Source of the DNA: Euptelea pleiosperma
Lineage: Eukaryota > Streptophyta > Magnoliopsida > Ranunculales > Eupteleaceae
Direction: 5' to 3'
DNA length: 64,000 nucleotides
NCBI GenBank assembly: GCA_035048495.1
Contig: CM068553.1
Span: 20,337,190 to 20,401,189 of the forward strand
Part shown: piece after piece, positions 32,972-45,552 of the stretch
How the letters are laid out: each line of letters opens with the position of its first letter
Numbering within the stretch: position 1 is the stretch's first letter
Made by a program: the position numbers and the translations under genes
Notes under the pieces: generated by a model
The model's input: only the letters and a program-made list of their open reading frames with translations
The model's database searches: none
Told to the model about the DNA's origin: nothing

Positions 32972-35253
32972 TGTAATACCCTGAACTTTTGTTCTAGGAT
33001 ATTATGGTAAATTCACCTAATAATGAAAACCTAGAACTTTTTCAGATTTCTATTATTGTTTTTATGGTTCAATATCATTGTCGAATATGTATGTTTAATT
33101 TGGTTTCATTCTGACAACTTCGAAAAACCTGTTATTTTTTAAACTCGCTCTTTAGGGCTAAATTCCTGCTAAGAATAATGAACTATAACTTGTAGAGGAC
33201 GCTTTCTTGCAACAACTAACATTCTAGAACTTCTATAAAAAACCTATTTTGTGAGCTCGAGACACCAAAAATATTCCTATTTTACCTTTCCCAACTTACT
33301 CAAGAAATTTAGAACCTTTCTTGAGACATAAAAACCTTAGCGGGAGATTTTAACAAAAATATTATTTTCGTCAATTTTAAACTTTTCTACCATTCTTATA
33401 TTTTTCAAAAATTATATTTAATTATATTTTATTTATTTAATAAGAGTGTGGGACCCGAAGAATCACTTTTCGGGTCATTCTGAGTTCATCTTGATACTTT
33501 CCCGAGGTTTTGAATTTTTTTTGTATTTAGACTATTTTATGTGATTTATATGTGTATGACATGTGTCAATACCTTGTTGTATGAACCTTTAAATTATATA
33601 ATATAGTCTAAGTGAATTATTAATAATTATTTATATTATGATTGTTGGGTAGGCCCTTATGGCCAATCTAGTGGCCTTTTGGGCTTAATAATAATCTTCA
33701 ATGAAGCTTAGTTGATGTATATGGGGCCTTGGGCCCATTTCTAACCCGTTAGTAATGTAAAATATAAGTTTTTGGGGGTTGAAAAAGTCATCCCTTTGAT
33801 AGTTACGAATTTCACTAGAATAAAAACCCTAATCTTTCCCTAAACCTATTTATGAAAACCTTAAAGCTTTAGAAGCTTTCACAAACCCAAACTCCATTAA
33901 AGAATAGAGAAATCTCCATTAAACCTTCATCCGGGCACCGATCGCACTCGAGTAAGAAGGGAGAATTGACGGAGACTCCGAATAGAAGAACATACTCCGA
34001 GGAGAGGACGATCCGACGATTTTCAAATTTGAAGAAACTTTCGATTTCCATTAAAGTTCAATAAACCTTAAGGTAAGTGTGCTTGATCCATCATATGCTT
34101 GTTCTTCTTCAAGTTATTACTTTTCTTTCATTATTTAATGGTAGATCTTCATTATAAATTAATTTAGACATGATTTAGTATATTTTTCTTGAGTTGATTA
34201 TTGTTTGGTGCCACCATGATGGGTTTCGCTATGACTTATTTGATTATAACAGATAGCTATTTCTTTATAATTTTTGTTGTAACTTTAGGACTTAAATATT
34301 TTTCTAATTATTTTTCTTAAAACCCTTTATGAATCTATTTTCCAAAACAGTTGAGTTTGTATTTTTATGATTTATATTCATTTAGTTATGATTTTTCTAA
34401 AGTGTTGTCATTTTCTTCACAACCTAGAATTTTAGATTCTGTACAGTCTATTTAATTAAATATTTTGATCTATATTTTAAATCTGAATATTTTTATAATT
34501 AATTTTCATAGATACCTCTATGAATCTATTTTCTAAATCCGATGAGTTTGTATTTTTTAAATTTTTATTTATTAAGTTATGATTTTTCAAAGGTACTGTA
34601 CTTTTCTACAAAACTCAGAATTCTAGATTCTGTATAGTCTAGTTCATTAAAGATTTTGATCTATATTTTGAATCAGAATATTTTTATAATTATTTTTTAT
34701 AAATACCTCTATGAATCTAGTTTCCAAATTAGTTAAGTTTGTATTTTTCTGATATTTATTTATTTAGTTATACTTTTTATAATGTGCTTGACTTTTCTGT
34801 AGGACCCAGAATTTTAGATTCTGTGTGGTCTAGTTGATTAAGGACTTACATATATATTTTGGAACTAAATATTTTTTTATTTATTTTTCTTATAAACCTA
34901 TGTGAATCTATTTTCCAGATCCGTTGATTTCATATTTTTAGGATATGTATTTATTTAATTATAATATTTCTAAGGTAATGACCTTTTCTGCAAATCTAGA
35001 ATTTCAGATTATGTGCCTTCTACTTCTTTCAGAATTTCGACTTTGATTTTAGAAATAAATATTTTTGAATTTATTTTTCATAGAAATCTCAGTGAATATA
35101 GTCTTCAAATACATTGAGTTTGTATTTTTCTAATTTATATTTATTTAGTTATGATTTTTACAATGAAATGTATTTTCTTTGAACCGCCTATTTCTTGGAT
35201 TTTGGACATTAATGGCCTTGGGAACTCTTAGTGGTTCGGTCATGACTTATTGA
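32972..35253 (+). mobile_element. Gypsy element C, 3' LTR, truncated by Athila E2
   Basis: Starts TGTAATACCCTGAACTTTTG after the polypurine tract and aligns with B and A. It contains about five ~185 bp tandem units (34325-35170). It stops at 35253, in TTAGTGGTTCGGTCATGACT... sequence that continues in the 5' LTR copy at 21531-21774. Here it is replaced by the Athila LTR start TGATATTCGC. The last 5 bp before E2 are ATTGA, the expected left target copy of E2. Confidence 0.85.
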
Positions 35254-38200
35254 TGATATTCGCTCAAAAGTGCGTATTTTAAGCCATTATTCTTATAGCG
35301 ATGTCTCATTCTCCTACGTAAAACTTGTCTTTTCGTCGACTTTTCCATATAAGAGTTTCTTCCACTGCGTAGAACACATTCTTTAGACGAAATCGACTAT
35401 TTGCATGAAATATACGCATTTCGGATAGTCCCGTATCAAGCCGTTTTAGTTGAATCTCATTACGCGCTTTTTCACTTGCAAGAGACCCTATCGGGCGATT
35501 CTTGAGGACTGACGGGCCCACTATCAACCACAGGAGACTTCTATCAAAGCTTAAAGAGCCAGCAGGCTAAGATAAAAAGATAGAAGACATGTACGGGCAA
35601 AGCAAGAGGATTGTAGAGCAGAAACAAAGACTAAGGGAGAGAAGAATAGCTGGAGTCCAAAAGAAGGACTTAGGTGTTAAAGGCCACACCAATTGACATC
35701 AAATGATAAGTTTGACTTATTGGTGGAGCGGACGAGAGAGAATAAAGAAGACCAGGGTTCAACACCCACCAAGGCTTTTATTTTTGTACTTTTTCTCTCA
35801 CCTCTCTCCTATTTCTCACTCTATCTATTTTGGCCCATGACCCAAGCCCATGACCCATGACCCATGCCCATGCCCATGCCCATGACCCATGTCCATTGAC
35901 CCATTATCATCCTATGGCCTATCCACTAGTTAGTTCACAGCCTATCCTTTCCATAACCTATTGGCCGACATGTGGCATCATGTGACCAAGGCCTTAATGA
36001 TGGCGCATTGCATAAATGCCTTGGCCCGCAACCCACTTACTAGCCCACTATCCTATTGGCCAACACGTGGCATTCATTTATGACCCCCAATAATCAAACC
36101 CATACAACTTAGAGGCCCATGGTCTCTCTACCTTCTTGGGCCCCCACATTACTTAAGCCCATGGGAGAAAAGGTCTCTTTTGACCACTTCTCCCTCATCT
36201 CAAACAACAACCCCGTAACCATCCATGTATTTCACTCTCTTTCTATTCTTTAAAGAAAGAGGGAAACCCAAGATCAAGATCGGTTCCCTCCCCCCTAACT
36301 TTTTTCTCTTCTCTCCTACCTATTCACTCTCTCACACTTCCTTTCTACTCTCTTAAAGAACAAACCACCGGCTGCTCTTTCACTTGAGCAACCGATGGTC
36401 TTCTAGAGGTGCGCGTCCAGCCGACCTCTCCACCATCTTCTCCGGCAAATCCCTCAACCTTGCTCGCGGCCACCACAAGTTGTGAACCTGAATTTCCACA
36501 AGCCGCCAACCTCTCATTTCTCTTATCTTCTTCTTCTCCTTTCTCCGGGCGTTGCCCACCAGGCAACCAAGGCTCACAAACGGAGTTGTTCACGCACCCT
36601 TAATCACCACCCAAACGTCTGCAAGCTTCCCAAGTATTGGCTTCCATTCCTCCATCAGCATCAACCTGCAACATCATCGGAAAATCAGTAACAAACCACC
36701 GTTTCACCATTAACAACCTGCAATTCCGACGAGTTGCGGGTCAAGCATTATCCTCTCCAGCCGGTTGTACACCGGGTTGCTGGACTAGAAACCATCTTCT
36801 CCTCTCATCTCCCATCGGTGATTCCATCAGAGATTCCTGCCTACAACTCCTCTATTAGTAGGCATCAACCGGACTGGGTCACTTTCCTCCGGTGGTTCTC
36901 CAGCAGCCACCATCCTTCATCGACCTGCTGCATCTTCTCCACCACCTTGCTGGGTTCTTCTCCAAGAAAAGCAACTGCTCCACATGTCCTCACCATTTTT
37001 GTTGGATCTTCTCCACGTTGGGAAGCACCCCAGAGAGCTTTTCTTGCTGCTCTTAACGATCTGAACCTCTCTTGGATCTCAGACCGTTGCTGCACCCAAC
37101 AATTTCGGAAAGGAACAAGCACTCCTCTCTCTTGCACAGTAGCTGCGTCTCGCCGGAATCTGCACACCACAATCTCCATTACCGGCCAGGTTGCACCCAG
37201 CAACCACACCGTCTCATCTTCTTCTTCTTCTTCTTTTTCTTATTCTTCTTCTTCTTCTTCTTCTTTTTCTTCTTCTTCTTCGTCTTTATTTATTTCCATA
37301 CTGGAGTTGCAACCTGCAACTCCGGCCGACAAACCTGTTGCAGCACAGCTTGCTGCTGCGGTCACCACAGTAGCACCAGCTACTGCCCCTCCTCCCTTCT
37401 TCCTCTTCTTCTCTCAACGAACTTGCAACTTGGTTCGTCTCTCCTTCAGTTTGCCGGCATAACTTGCTGCTCCACCCTGCTTGCTGGTCAACACCATCGT
37501 TGCAGCAACCCCATCCTCTTCTCACGACATTGAGAAGACCTCTCACGGTCCTCTTTCACCTCTCTACCCAAACGTCTGCAAGGTATTGGCCTCCATTCCT
37601 CCATCAAAGAAACTTGCAACATCGCCGAAAAATCCCAAACCATTAATGTTCGTCACCATTAAAACTGGTTGCTCATACCGGTTTTCCACATTGCTACTCC
37701 TCACAAGTGGGTTCAATCATTGACCACTATCCAGGCGGCAACACAACGTCCAACTTCCATCCTACGGGATCTCTTGCAGATTTACAGTTCATCTCCATCA
37801 CCTCCAATACCGTGCACTCGTCTTCCTCATCACCGGATCAGCAACTTCACAAAGGAGCACCTCTGTTGCTGTCTTCTTCTCCACTCACCGTGCAGTCCAG
37901 CAGCAACTCCTTGCTGCCACCTCACCTTCTCCAAGAAGGGGCTGCAACCACTTCACGTCTTCTTATTCTCACGGACAGCAACATCTCTACTGCCATCACC
38001 TGCAAATGCAACCCGATCATCCCTGCTTCAAGCTTTGGACGTGCACAGCACCATTAGCACCATGAACCTGCAACTCTGGTTTTCTTGAGCAAGTGCTACT
38101 ACTTCTCCCCCACATCCACAACGGTGTTGCTCTTAAGAGCACAAACCTGCAGTGCTGCAATTCAAGTTGCAGTCCCTCCTCTTGTTGCCTTGCACCGTTG

Positions 38201-38910
38201 CTACCACCTATCTTCTCCACATCTTGTCTTCGTGGATATCATCCCTTCATCAAACGGACAAAGCTCCACCACATCCTCCATGTGCATAAGCAACCTTCTT
38301 CCACCAACAAGCTTGAACCCCCCAACCATAGTTCGGTCTATCCAAAAGAAAAGGTATTGCTGCCCATCATCTTCCCACTTGCATGCATCTTCTCCGGTCA
38401 ACTTTCAAGGTGAGTGTTGACTTTCTCTCTCATTCCTACACTTTCTCTCTCTAGTTTTATAAATTTCTCTTTCTATATCTCTCTTCTTTTCTCTCTCTAG
38501 ATTTCTCTCTCTAAATCTCACTTTCACTCTCTACCTAGTTATTTTCTCTCTCTACTTTTTCATATCTTTAATTCTGCTTTCTAGATTAATTTCCTTTCCG
38601 TTTGTTGAATCATTATAAGCACTTTGATTAATTATTAAATTGGAATTCCTTTATTCATTGTGTTTTTATCTCATTTTATTTCATTTTTGAATTTAGTGCA
38701 TCAATCTCGAACTATCAAAAATTAGATATTTAACCCCGATCTCCATCTCTCTCATCTCTCTATCATTTTTAGCAGATTTCCTTTAATTTGTTCTTATTTT
38801 TCCCTAACCCCGAGTGCGGATGATATCCGACATGAGCCATTGTGCTAGTCTGCTATTTTGTTGAACTTTAGGGTTTCCGTAACCAACGACGTGGAAAAAC
38901 CTTAATTTCA
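35254..38910 (+). mobile_element. Athila E2, 5' LTR, complete (3,657 bp)
   Basis: Complete LTR from TGATATTCGCTCAAAAGTGC to CCTTAATTTCA, followed by the Athila primer site. It contains the tRNA-like block (about 35713-35772), short CCCATGA repeats (35835-35895), a TTC tract (37216-37290), the family palindrome (37301-37325) and CT-rich sequence (38410-38540). The long frames here (up to 242 codons at 36734-37462) are Ser/Thr/Cys-rich shadows of pyrimidine-rich LTR DNA. Confidence 0.88.
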
Positions 38911-38912
38911 AA

Positions 38913-38926
38913 TGGCGCCGTTGCCG
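38913..38926 (+). promoter_or_regulatory. Primer binding site, tRNA-Asp type
   Basis: TGGCGCCGTTGCCG, two bases after the LTR end, matches the 3' end of tRNA-Asp, the primer known for Athila elements. It confirms the strand and the LTR boundary of E2. Confidence 0.85.
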
Positions 38927-39898
38927 CTCGGTTGACGGGATTGCAAAAAGACGAACAGGAATTCGGAGAGCTGCTAATTAGTGAAGATCCGATGCAAATC
39001 GAAAACTTTCCATTTTATTTTCCACATTTTTCACTTATTATTTTAATGCCTCGGACGGCTGAGTGCAAAGTTGTAATAATTTAGGGATGCATTTTCTCTC
39101 ATTTTTAGAATAACTGCTAGATTAATTAATTAATTAGAAAACAAAAAAAATATTAGGGTCAGATTTCAATTCTACTATTTCTAGTTAGATCACCACTGGT
39201 TATTTGATTCATTTTGGAAGGTTTCCAACTCTGGGTAATTAAAAAGTAGATATTTTCGAACTCTAATTCCGGAATAGCTAAAGTTGAATTTCAAACCCTA
39301 ATTGGAACTAATTCACAATACCGGCCCTAAATCATTGCGTGTTTCTTGAAACCCCAAAGGCGGTATACCTTCCAACTCCATACCATAGACCATTGTGGAC
39401 TAACGTGATTGCGGATTGCGATTACCAAGTGAGTAGGGAGCGAAAGCTCAAAGAGGTGGAGTCGGGCCCAAGCCCATTTCGATACCCCTCCCTATCTCAC
39501 GGAGGAGACCCCGTGCGTAGCCAATGGGCAGGTAAGTTTCTACACCTCGCCTTGAGTGCGATCGTGATCATTGTGCAAATATTGTGCCGATTGTTTATTT
39601 GCTACTGCAAAAACTTATCGGAATTGCTTGGTTTGGCCGTAATAAAATACATAAAGAGCAAACCCAGCTCTAACTTGAAATTGGTGGGATTTCATCACTC
39701 ACCTCGTCATTCCAGCTTTTATGCAACCACAGCCAAGAATTAAAATCAATCAAGAAGTAGAGCCCACTTAGATCGGTGTTCGAGGAAAACTCCACATAAA
39801 GCGGCCCCTTCAAAGATCAAGTCGATTAAGTCCATGAGTGCGGGTCCCTGTTATCTAACACACCCATAGGTCCCTACTACTCAAGTATACCGAGCTCG
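38927..39898 (+). mobile_element. Athila E2, 5' leader fragment
   Basis: Untranslated leader between primer site and gag, aligning with the reverse complement of 61400-62640 in M. Shared phrases include GCGGGTCCCTGTT and CTAACACACCCATA. It stops near 39898 within the leader, before gag, where a copia LTR fragment begins. E2 therefore has no coding region in this window. The 134-codon frame at 39339-39743 has no recognisable domain. Confidence 0.75.
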
Positions 39899-40266
39899 TA
39901 AGTGGCCTCTTTGGTTGTTTGTTGGATTAGTTAGTATTGGATTAGGAACACGAACCAACCCTAACAGAGTACAATCGATTGGACTTCACACGGATTGAGT
40001 CCTTTTCAGATCCAAAATTCTAGTCTCTACTCATCCCACTTTCTAAATAGATTGGGCTACGAATTTTATAAATATAACTCCTCTCTGGCTTTACAAAAGA
40101 CACTTCTACATTTTAGAAAACAGAGAAGAGAGTTTAATTTATCAAGAGTGTCCATTAGAAGAGCAAAAAGCCTTTATTTCTCATAAACATCTTGTGAGTT
40201 TTTCTCTTCAAGATCAAAGCCAAAAGTTGGATCTCTTACTCAACTTAGGTCTTCCACATAGATATT
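39899..40266 (+). mobile_element. Copia (Maximus/SIRE-like) LTR fragment
   Basis: Contains ACAATCGATTGGACTTC and TTTTCAGATCCAAAATTCT, resembling the end of the copia LTR at 20880-20962, and continues with a TATA-like TTTTATAAATATAAC (about 40055) and a GA-rich leader. Both ends are truncated: by E2 sequence on the left and Athila LTR Y on the right. The 5 bp before Y are ATATT. Confidence 0.55.
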
Positions 40267-43200
40267 TGAAATTAGGGTTTTTCCACGTCGTTGGTTACGA
40301 AAACTCTAGATTTCAACAATATTTGTAATTTTTTCGATTTGGTTCACTTTATCTGCAAAAATACAGATTTGCACAGTGGCTTGTGTCGGGTATCGTATGC
40401 ACTCGGGGTTAGGGCAAATAAAGAACAATAATAACGAAAATTGCTTAGAACAATGGAAGGGTGAGAATGGTGATGTGATTGGTTTTAAAACATGATTTTA
40501 GAGAGTTCGAGATCCAAGAACTAAATTCTAAGTAAAATAATTAAAATCACTAAAATTAAATTCTATTTAATAAAGAAATTGAATAACATTAATCAAACTT
40601 GCATTCATTAATTCTGAATAAAATATTACATCAATTGCATTGCATGAAATAACAACAAATTAAAGAAAGTATTAAGAAGGAAAATAGAATTTTAGAGAGA
40701 GAAAATGATCTAGAGAGAGATAGAGAGAAAAATTAACAAAATTCTAGAGAGAAAGAAAGAGTTTAGAGAGAGAAAATGAAATGAAAGATAAGCTTTTAGA
40801 GACAGAAAGGAGAACTTAGAGAGAGTAAGAGAGAAAGTGAGGAGAGATGAAAGAAGAGTGATTGACTTACCATGATACACTAACCTTGGAAGTGAAAGAT
40901 AAGCACATCATTTGGGTTGGTGCATGGAGTAGAGCACTATGATTCTTGAAGATCGCCGCCACAAGTTGCAGGTTCACGGAGAGGAGAACGGGAACAATGA
41001 AGTTGCAGGTCCAGTGCCTTAAATTAGTGGATGCAACGTGCTAGTGGAAGAAGGAACAATTGTGCACGCTGTTGGCTTAGAGGAGAAGATGGAGAGGCGT
41101 GCACACCGGCCAAAACAGTTTGACAACGTGGCTGGTTGTTGAGGACCCCAACTGGATGTCACGTAACACAGAGGTGCACCAGTGATGGAGGTGGTGGCTG
41201 CCTGTGCAACCATGCAGCAAGGAGTATGGGAGGCAAAGTCTGCAAGTAGGGCGTTGATGGTGGATCTGGTCTGCACTTGAGGATGGTGGAGCTAATGGCT
41301 GCAAGGGGTGATGGCGGCAGGTGAAGGTTCAACCTGTAAGTAGCAGCACTGTGTGGTGCTTGAGGAGGTGAATCGCAGGGCTTTGGAGGACAGCAAAGAG
41401 TAGTTGCAGGGTGATGGTGGAGCAGTCCGACAAGAGCACACGGTGGAGGTTGCTGGAATGTGGGTTGTAGAAGAAGAAGAAGCACCAGCAGGCAGCAGGT
41501 GCTGTTTCTTGCCGGATTAGATGTGTGGAGGATTGTAACGCCTGCAAGAGGAGAACGAGACTAGGTGAAGGAGGAGATGGAGTTCACGTTTGAAGGTGAA
41601 CCTAGCAACAGAAATGGTTAAGGTGCTGGTGCGTGGAGCACTTTCAGGCGTAGCCAACTAGGAGAAGAAGAAGAGTTGCATGCAGGTTGTCTTGTGATAG
41701 AAGAAGATTGACGGAGCTGCTGGCCGGAATTTGCAGGTCCGGTGAATATGCAATGGTGATGAAGAGTACAGCAGCAAGAAAGTGAAGATGTCCGTGAAGC
41801 ACAAGAGAGAGATCAACACTTTCAAGGGGAGCAGGTAGGTGAGGAGATTGTGATCTCCTTGGTGATACCGCTGAATACAACTGCCGGAGTTGTAGGTTTG
41901 CAACTCCGGTAATGGGTTAAGAAGAAGAGGCACTGAACGAGGTGCTGCTCGTGGGGAGCAAAAGGTGGTTCAGTCTGCAACGTTGCACTAGCAGCAACGT
42001 TGAACTAGCTACAAGTCTTGAGAGAGGGAGGAAAAATAGATGTGGAGGCGCTGGCAATGTGTGCACAACAGCGTGGAGGGATATAGAAGAAGACGGACTT
42101 GCCTGAGTTGCAGGTCCGTAGGTGAAGAGGAAGAAGAGCAGGGAGTTTGGTTGGAGTTCCAGTTGTGATAGAGATCACCGGCTAGAGCAGCAAGGTAGAT
42201 CCAGCAAGCGGTATGGCTGGTCTATGGAGGAAGGATCATAGCTATAGGCCGTGAGTTGCAGGCGTTCTTGCTGGTCCGACCAGCAAGAAGGATAATGTTG
42301 CAGGTTCTGCTCGGTGTAGCAAGAGAGATAAAGACCGTGGAGATCTCCAAGAAGAAGAAGAGATCGTCCAAGGAGGAGGAAGAGCCAAGTAGAGGCGTGG
42401 CAAATCTGCAAGTCGGTGATGATTGTGCACTATTCGGCGATGCACAACACAAGAAAGGGGGTTAGAGAAGATCAAGAAAAGAGGGGGAAGGGAACCGTGC
42501 TCTTGAACAATTCCGGCAAGTTTCTCGCCAGAATGGATGGAGGATGGTAGTGGCGCTTTTCGCCGGAGAAGGCGAAGGGAAGGAGGTGATAACTTTGATG
42601 GAGAGGGGATGAGGAGAGTTTAAAAGCTTATTACGAAGGGGGAGGGAACCGAGTTTCCCAAAAGAGGTTGTAAACCTCTTATAGGTTGCTAGAGAGAGAG
42701 GGAGGAAAGATTCTTCTCCTCAAGGATAAGTGACCATGTGGATAGGAGAAAGAAATGGTCTTAGAAGACCTTTCCTCCAAGGGAATGAGCTATGGGCCAT
42801 GACATGATGTGACACCATGGGCTTTGGGCATGTATGATGGCCCACTAGGATTTGGGCTTGAGAGAGTCGGTTGTGGGCCATGTTATGAGAGAAATGGTAA
42901 ATGAGCCCAAAACACCATGGGCTCTAGGACGGGTTACGAGGCTGTGGGCTTCAAATTTGCTTGTGGGCCACTTGGCCATGGGCTTTGTGGACCACTAAGG
43001 CCATGGGGGCCGTAAGATGATGGAACTATGATAATTTGATGAGATGAGGTGGCGGTTTGACTTGGTCCACAATTGGCGGACCGTAGGATCTAGAGAGATC
43101 CAACAGTCAGATGAATGATCTAACGGTCGAATTGAAGATCTAACGGTAGAAGAACTATGAGAGATGGAATAAAGCTAAAGGAGAGAAGATCTGAGGTTAG

Positions 43201-43502
43201 ATGATGGAGATCGGAGGGTTAGGATGATCGATATAAAGATCGGATGGTGAGATATAGGCAATTCGATCATGTAGAGGGGGATCAGATGGTAGATCTGAGG
43301 ATCTAATGGTAGGATGAGATGATCTACGAGTTAGATATTAGAGTCTAGAGAGATGGAGAGAGAATTAGGAGAGAGGAGAGAGAAAATAATACAAAATAAA
43401 GGCAAAAGAGCTGGCGGAGGGTCATGAACCCTGATCTTCAATGTAATCTTCCGTCGGCTTCACCAATTACGTAAGCTGTCATTTTATGTCAGTTGGTGCG
43501 GC
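40267..43502 (-). mobile_element. Athila LTR Y, left part
   Basis: Minus-strand Athila LTR starting (plus coordinates) TGAAATTAGGGTTTTTCCACG, the complement of the E2 LTR end. It contains the family palindrome (41884-41909) and a tRNA-like block on the minus strand (about 43413-43468). It is interrupted at 43502 by solo LTR Z and resumes at 46949. Net length without Z is about 3,664 bp, equal to E2, so Y is complete. Confidence 0.85.
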
Positions 43503-43957
43503 TGATATTCGCTTAAAAGTGCGTATTTTCCACTGTTATCTTCTAAGCGTTTTCACACTCTCCTACGTTAAAATGCTCTATTTATCTACTTTTCTACGTA
43601 AAAGTCTCTTTTGTTGCGTAGAACACACTTTTCAGGACGAAATGGTATATTTGCATGCATTAAACATATTTTCGAAAGTCTAGATGTAAAACCGTTCTGA
43701 TTAAGTCTCATTACGCGCTTCTTTTGTCGCAGGAAACCCGATTGGAGAATTTTTAGGGATTGTGGACCCACAACTGACTGCCATAACCTTTAATCAAAGC
43801 ATAAAGAGCCAATGGACTTAGACAAGAAGAAGTAGGCCAAGGACGGGAAGAGCTAGAGAGTCAGAAAAGCTTGAGAGAAAATCAAGATAGAAGGAGAGAC
43901 AAGCCCCAAAGAAGAGACTACGGAGATTAAAGCTCATCAACTAACATAAGATGAGAC

Positions 43958-44028
43958 CTACTCAGTTGGTAAAGCATGCAGGAGACCAAGTCAAAGACCA
44001 GGGTTCAAGACCCTCTGCTAGCATTTTT
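43958..44028 (+). promoter_or_regulatory. tRNA-like block with A-box-like and B-box-like motifs
   Basis: ACTCAGTTGGTAAAGC (43960-43975) resembles the Pol III A box, and GGTTCAAGACC (44002-44012) the B box. The B motif sits in a T-arm-like stem AGGG/CCCT with a 7 nt TTCAAGA loop. Spacing is close to that of tRNA genes, and a T5 run follows at 44024-44028. Related blocks occur at 10940-10996 (X), 35713-35772 (E2) and, on the minus strand, 1835-1896 and 4468-4525 (E1) and 43413-43468 (Y). An acceptor stem is not evident, so this is not a tRNA gene. Pol III activity is inference. Confidence 0.45.
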
Positions 44029-45552
44029 CTCTTTATTTTGCAACATTTTCTCTCTCCTCTCTCTAGATCCTCATTCTCTCTCTGCTCACAATCTAAATCT
44101 TCCGATCCTCTCTCCCTCCTCTGTCACTCAATCCTATGGCCTACCTTGGCTAATCTCCACCGTCCAATGATCCATCCGATCATCACCATCCCAGTATACT
44201 GTTCAATCACCAGTAAATCACTCATCCAATCATCTAACCCATCATCACACCCAATCACCTCATCATCCACACAAATAATGTTGCCGGCCACAAATCATAT
44301 GGAGGAGATAATTTTTGAGCATGGAATGCGGTACACGCTCACACATGCAATCATGTTCATGAGATGAGGTGGCGCCGACTTTTGCAAGGAAAGGGGCATA
44401 CCAAAAATAAAATGGCTTTATGGCAGGCACTCATTTAGATGGAAAAGATTCAAAAAGAAATTTAAGAAAAAAATCAATTTGTTTACAAAAAAAGGGGGGT
44501 ATTAAATTTTAGACCATGGGAAAGGAATTTATCCTTCGCCATTTTTAGAAACCCCCAAAAGAGGATCGTTTTCCTTACAAAAAGGGGTCTCTTCTTGGAA
44601 TTTTGGGGCTGGAAAACCCTCTCTTCTAGTTGTTGCACGTCCCTTTCTGATGGACGATTCTCGTACTCTCATCCAGCAAGCTTGCTGGAACGTTCTCCTC
44701 TAACTCTCTCTCTTTCTCTCTCATCTCACCCCCCACGTTATACAAACCCAGCCGTTCCATCTCTCTTGGACCGCCCCTTCCACACCTTCCTCTCCAATCC
44801 TTTACGTTTTCCACTTCTCTCCCCAATCTCTCAAGCCGTTGGGAGCTTCTCCATAAAAATAAAAAAAAAAGAAAAAGAGGAAGAAGAAGAAGAAGAAGGT
44901 TTGAAAAAGAAGAGAGGAGGAGGCAGTCTGCACGTCCTCATTTCTCCTTGGTGCACAGCCTCCTCTCCACTGCTTCACAACGACCTGCAGCTCCAAAGAG
45001 AAAACAAACAAAAAAAAAAAGATTGCCGGAGTTGCAACCTGCAACTCCGGTGAGCTCCATTATCGCCGGCAAACTTGCTACCATCTCTCCCTAAAGATCG
45101 TTTGGGCCCCTCCACCACGCTGCTCACCAGTCCGAACTCCATCTTCACCTGCTGGTTTGATTCTCACAGTGACAGCAACTCGTTTCTCCCTCAAACGAAG
45201 CTGCAACAGTCAACTCCACCTCCAGCAACAAGTTCAGGCGCTTTCATCTACAGATCACCATTGTTGCTGGAGTTTCATGCCTGCGACTCCGTCAATAGCA
45301 ACTCCGGTTGGGATCTCTCCACTTTTTGCATCGTTGCAGCCTCCTCCACAAACCGCCAGCCACTACACCACCTACTCCTTCAACGGCCAAGCCGTTTAGT
45401 TCTCCACCTTGCTGCATCCTACAACCAGCAGCTGTCCACCACCCAGCCCACCAGTCCATCTTCTCCACAGCAAGTGGATCAGCCGCCTCCTCTCTCATTT
45501 TCTAATCTTTCAACCTCTCAAGCCGTTCTCAAGAGAACCAAAAAAAAAAGTA

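Noticed and set aside
36734..37462. 242-codon plus-strand frame
   Set aside because: Lies wholly in the pyrimidine-rich LTR of Athila E2, overlaps other frames of similar length and is not preserved in LTRs Y or Z.
43958..44028. True tRNA gene
   Set aside because: A- and B-box-like motifs and a T-arm are visible, but no acceptor stem, no convincing anticodon arm and no 3' CCA-compatible end.
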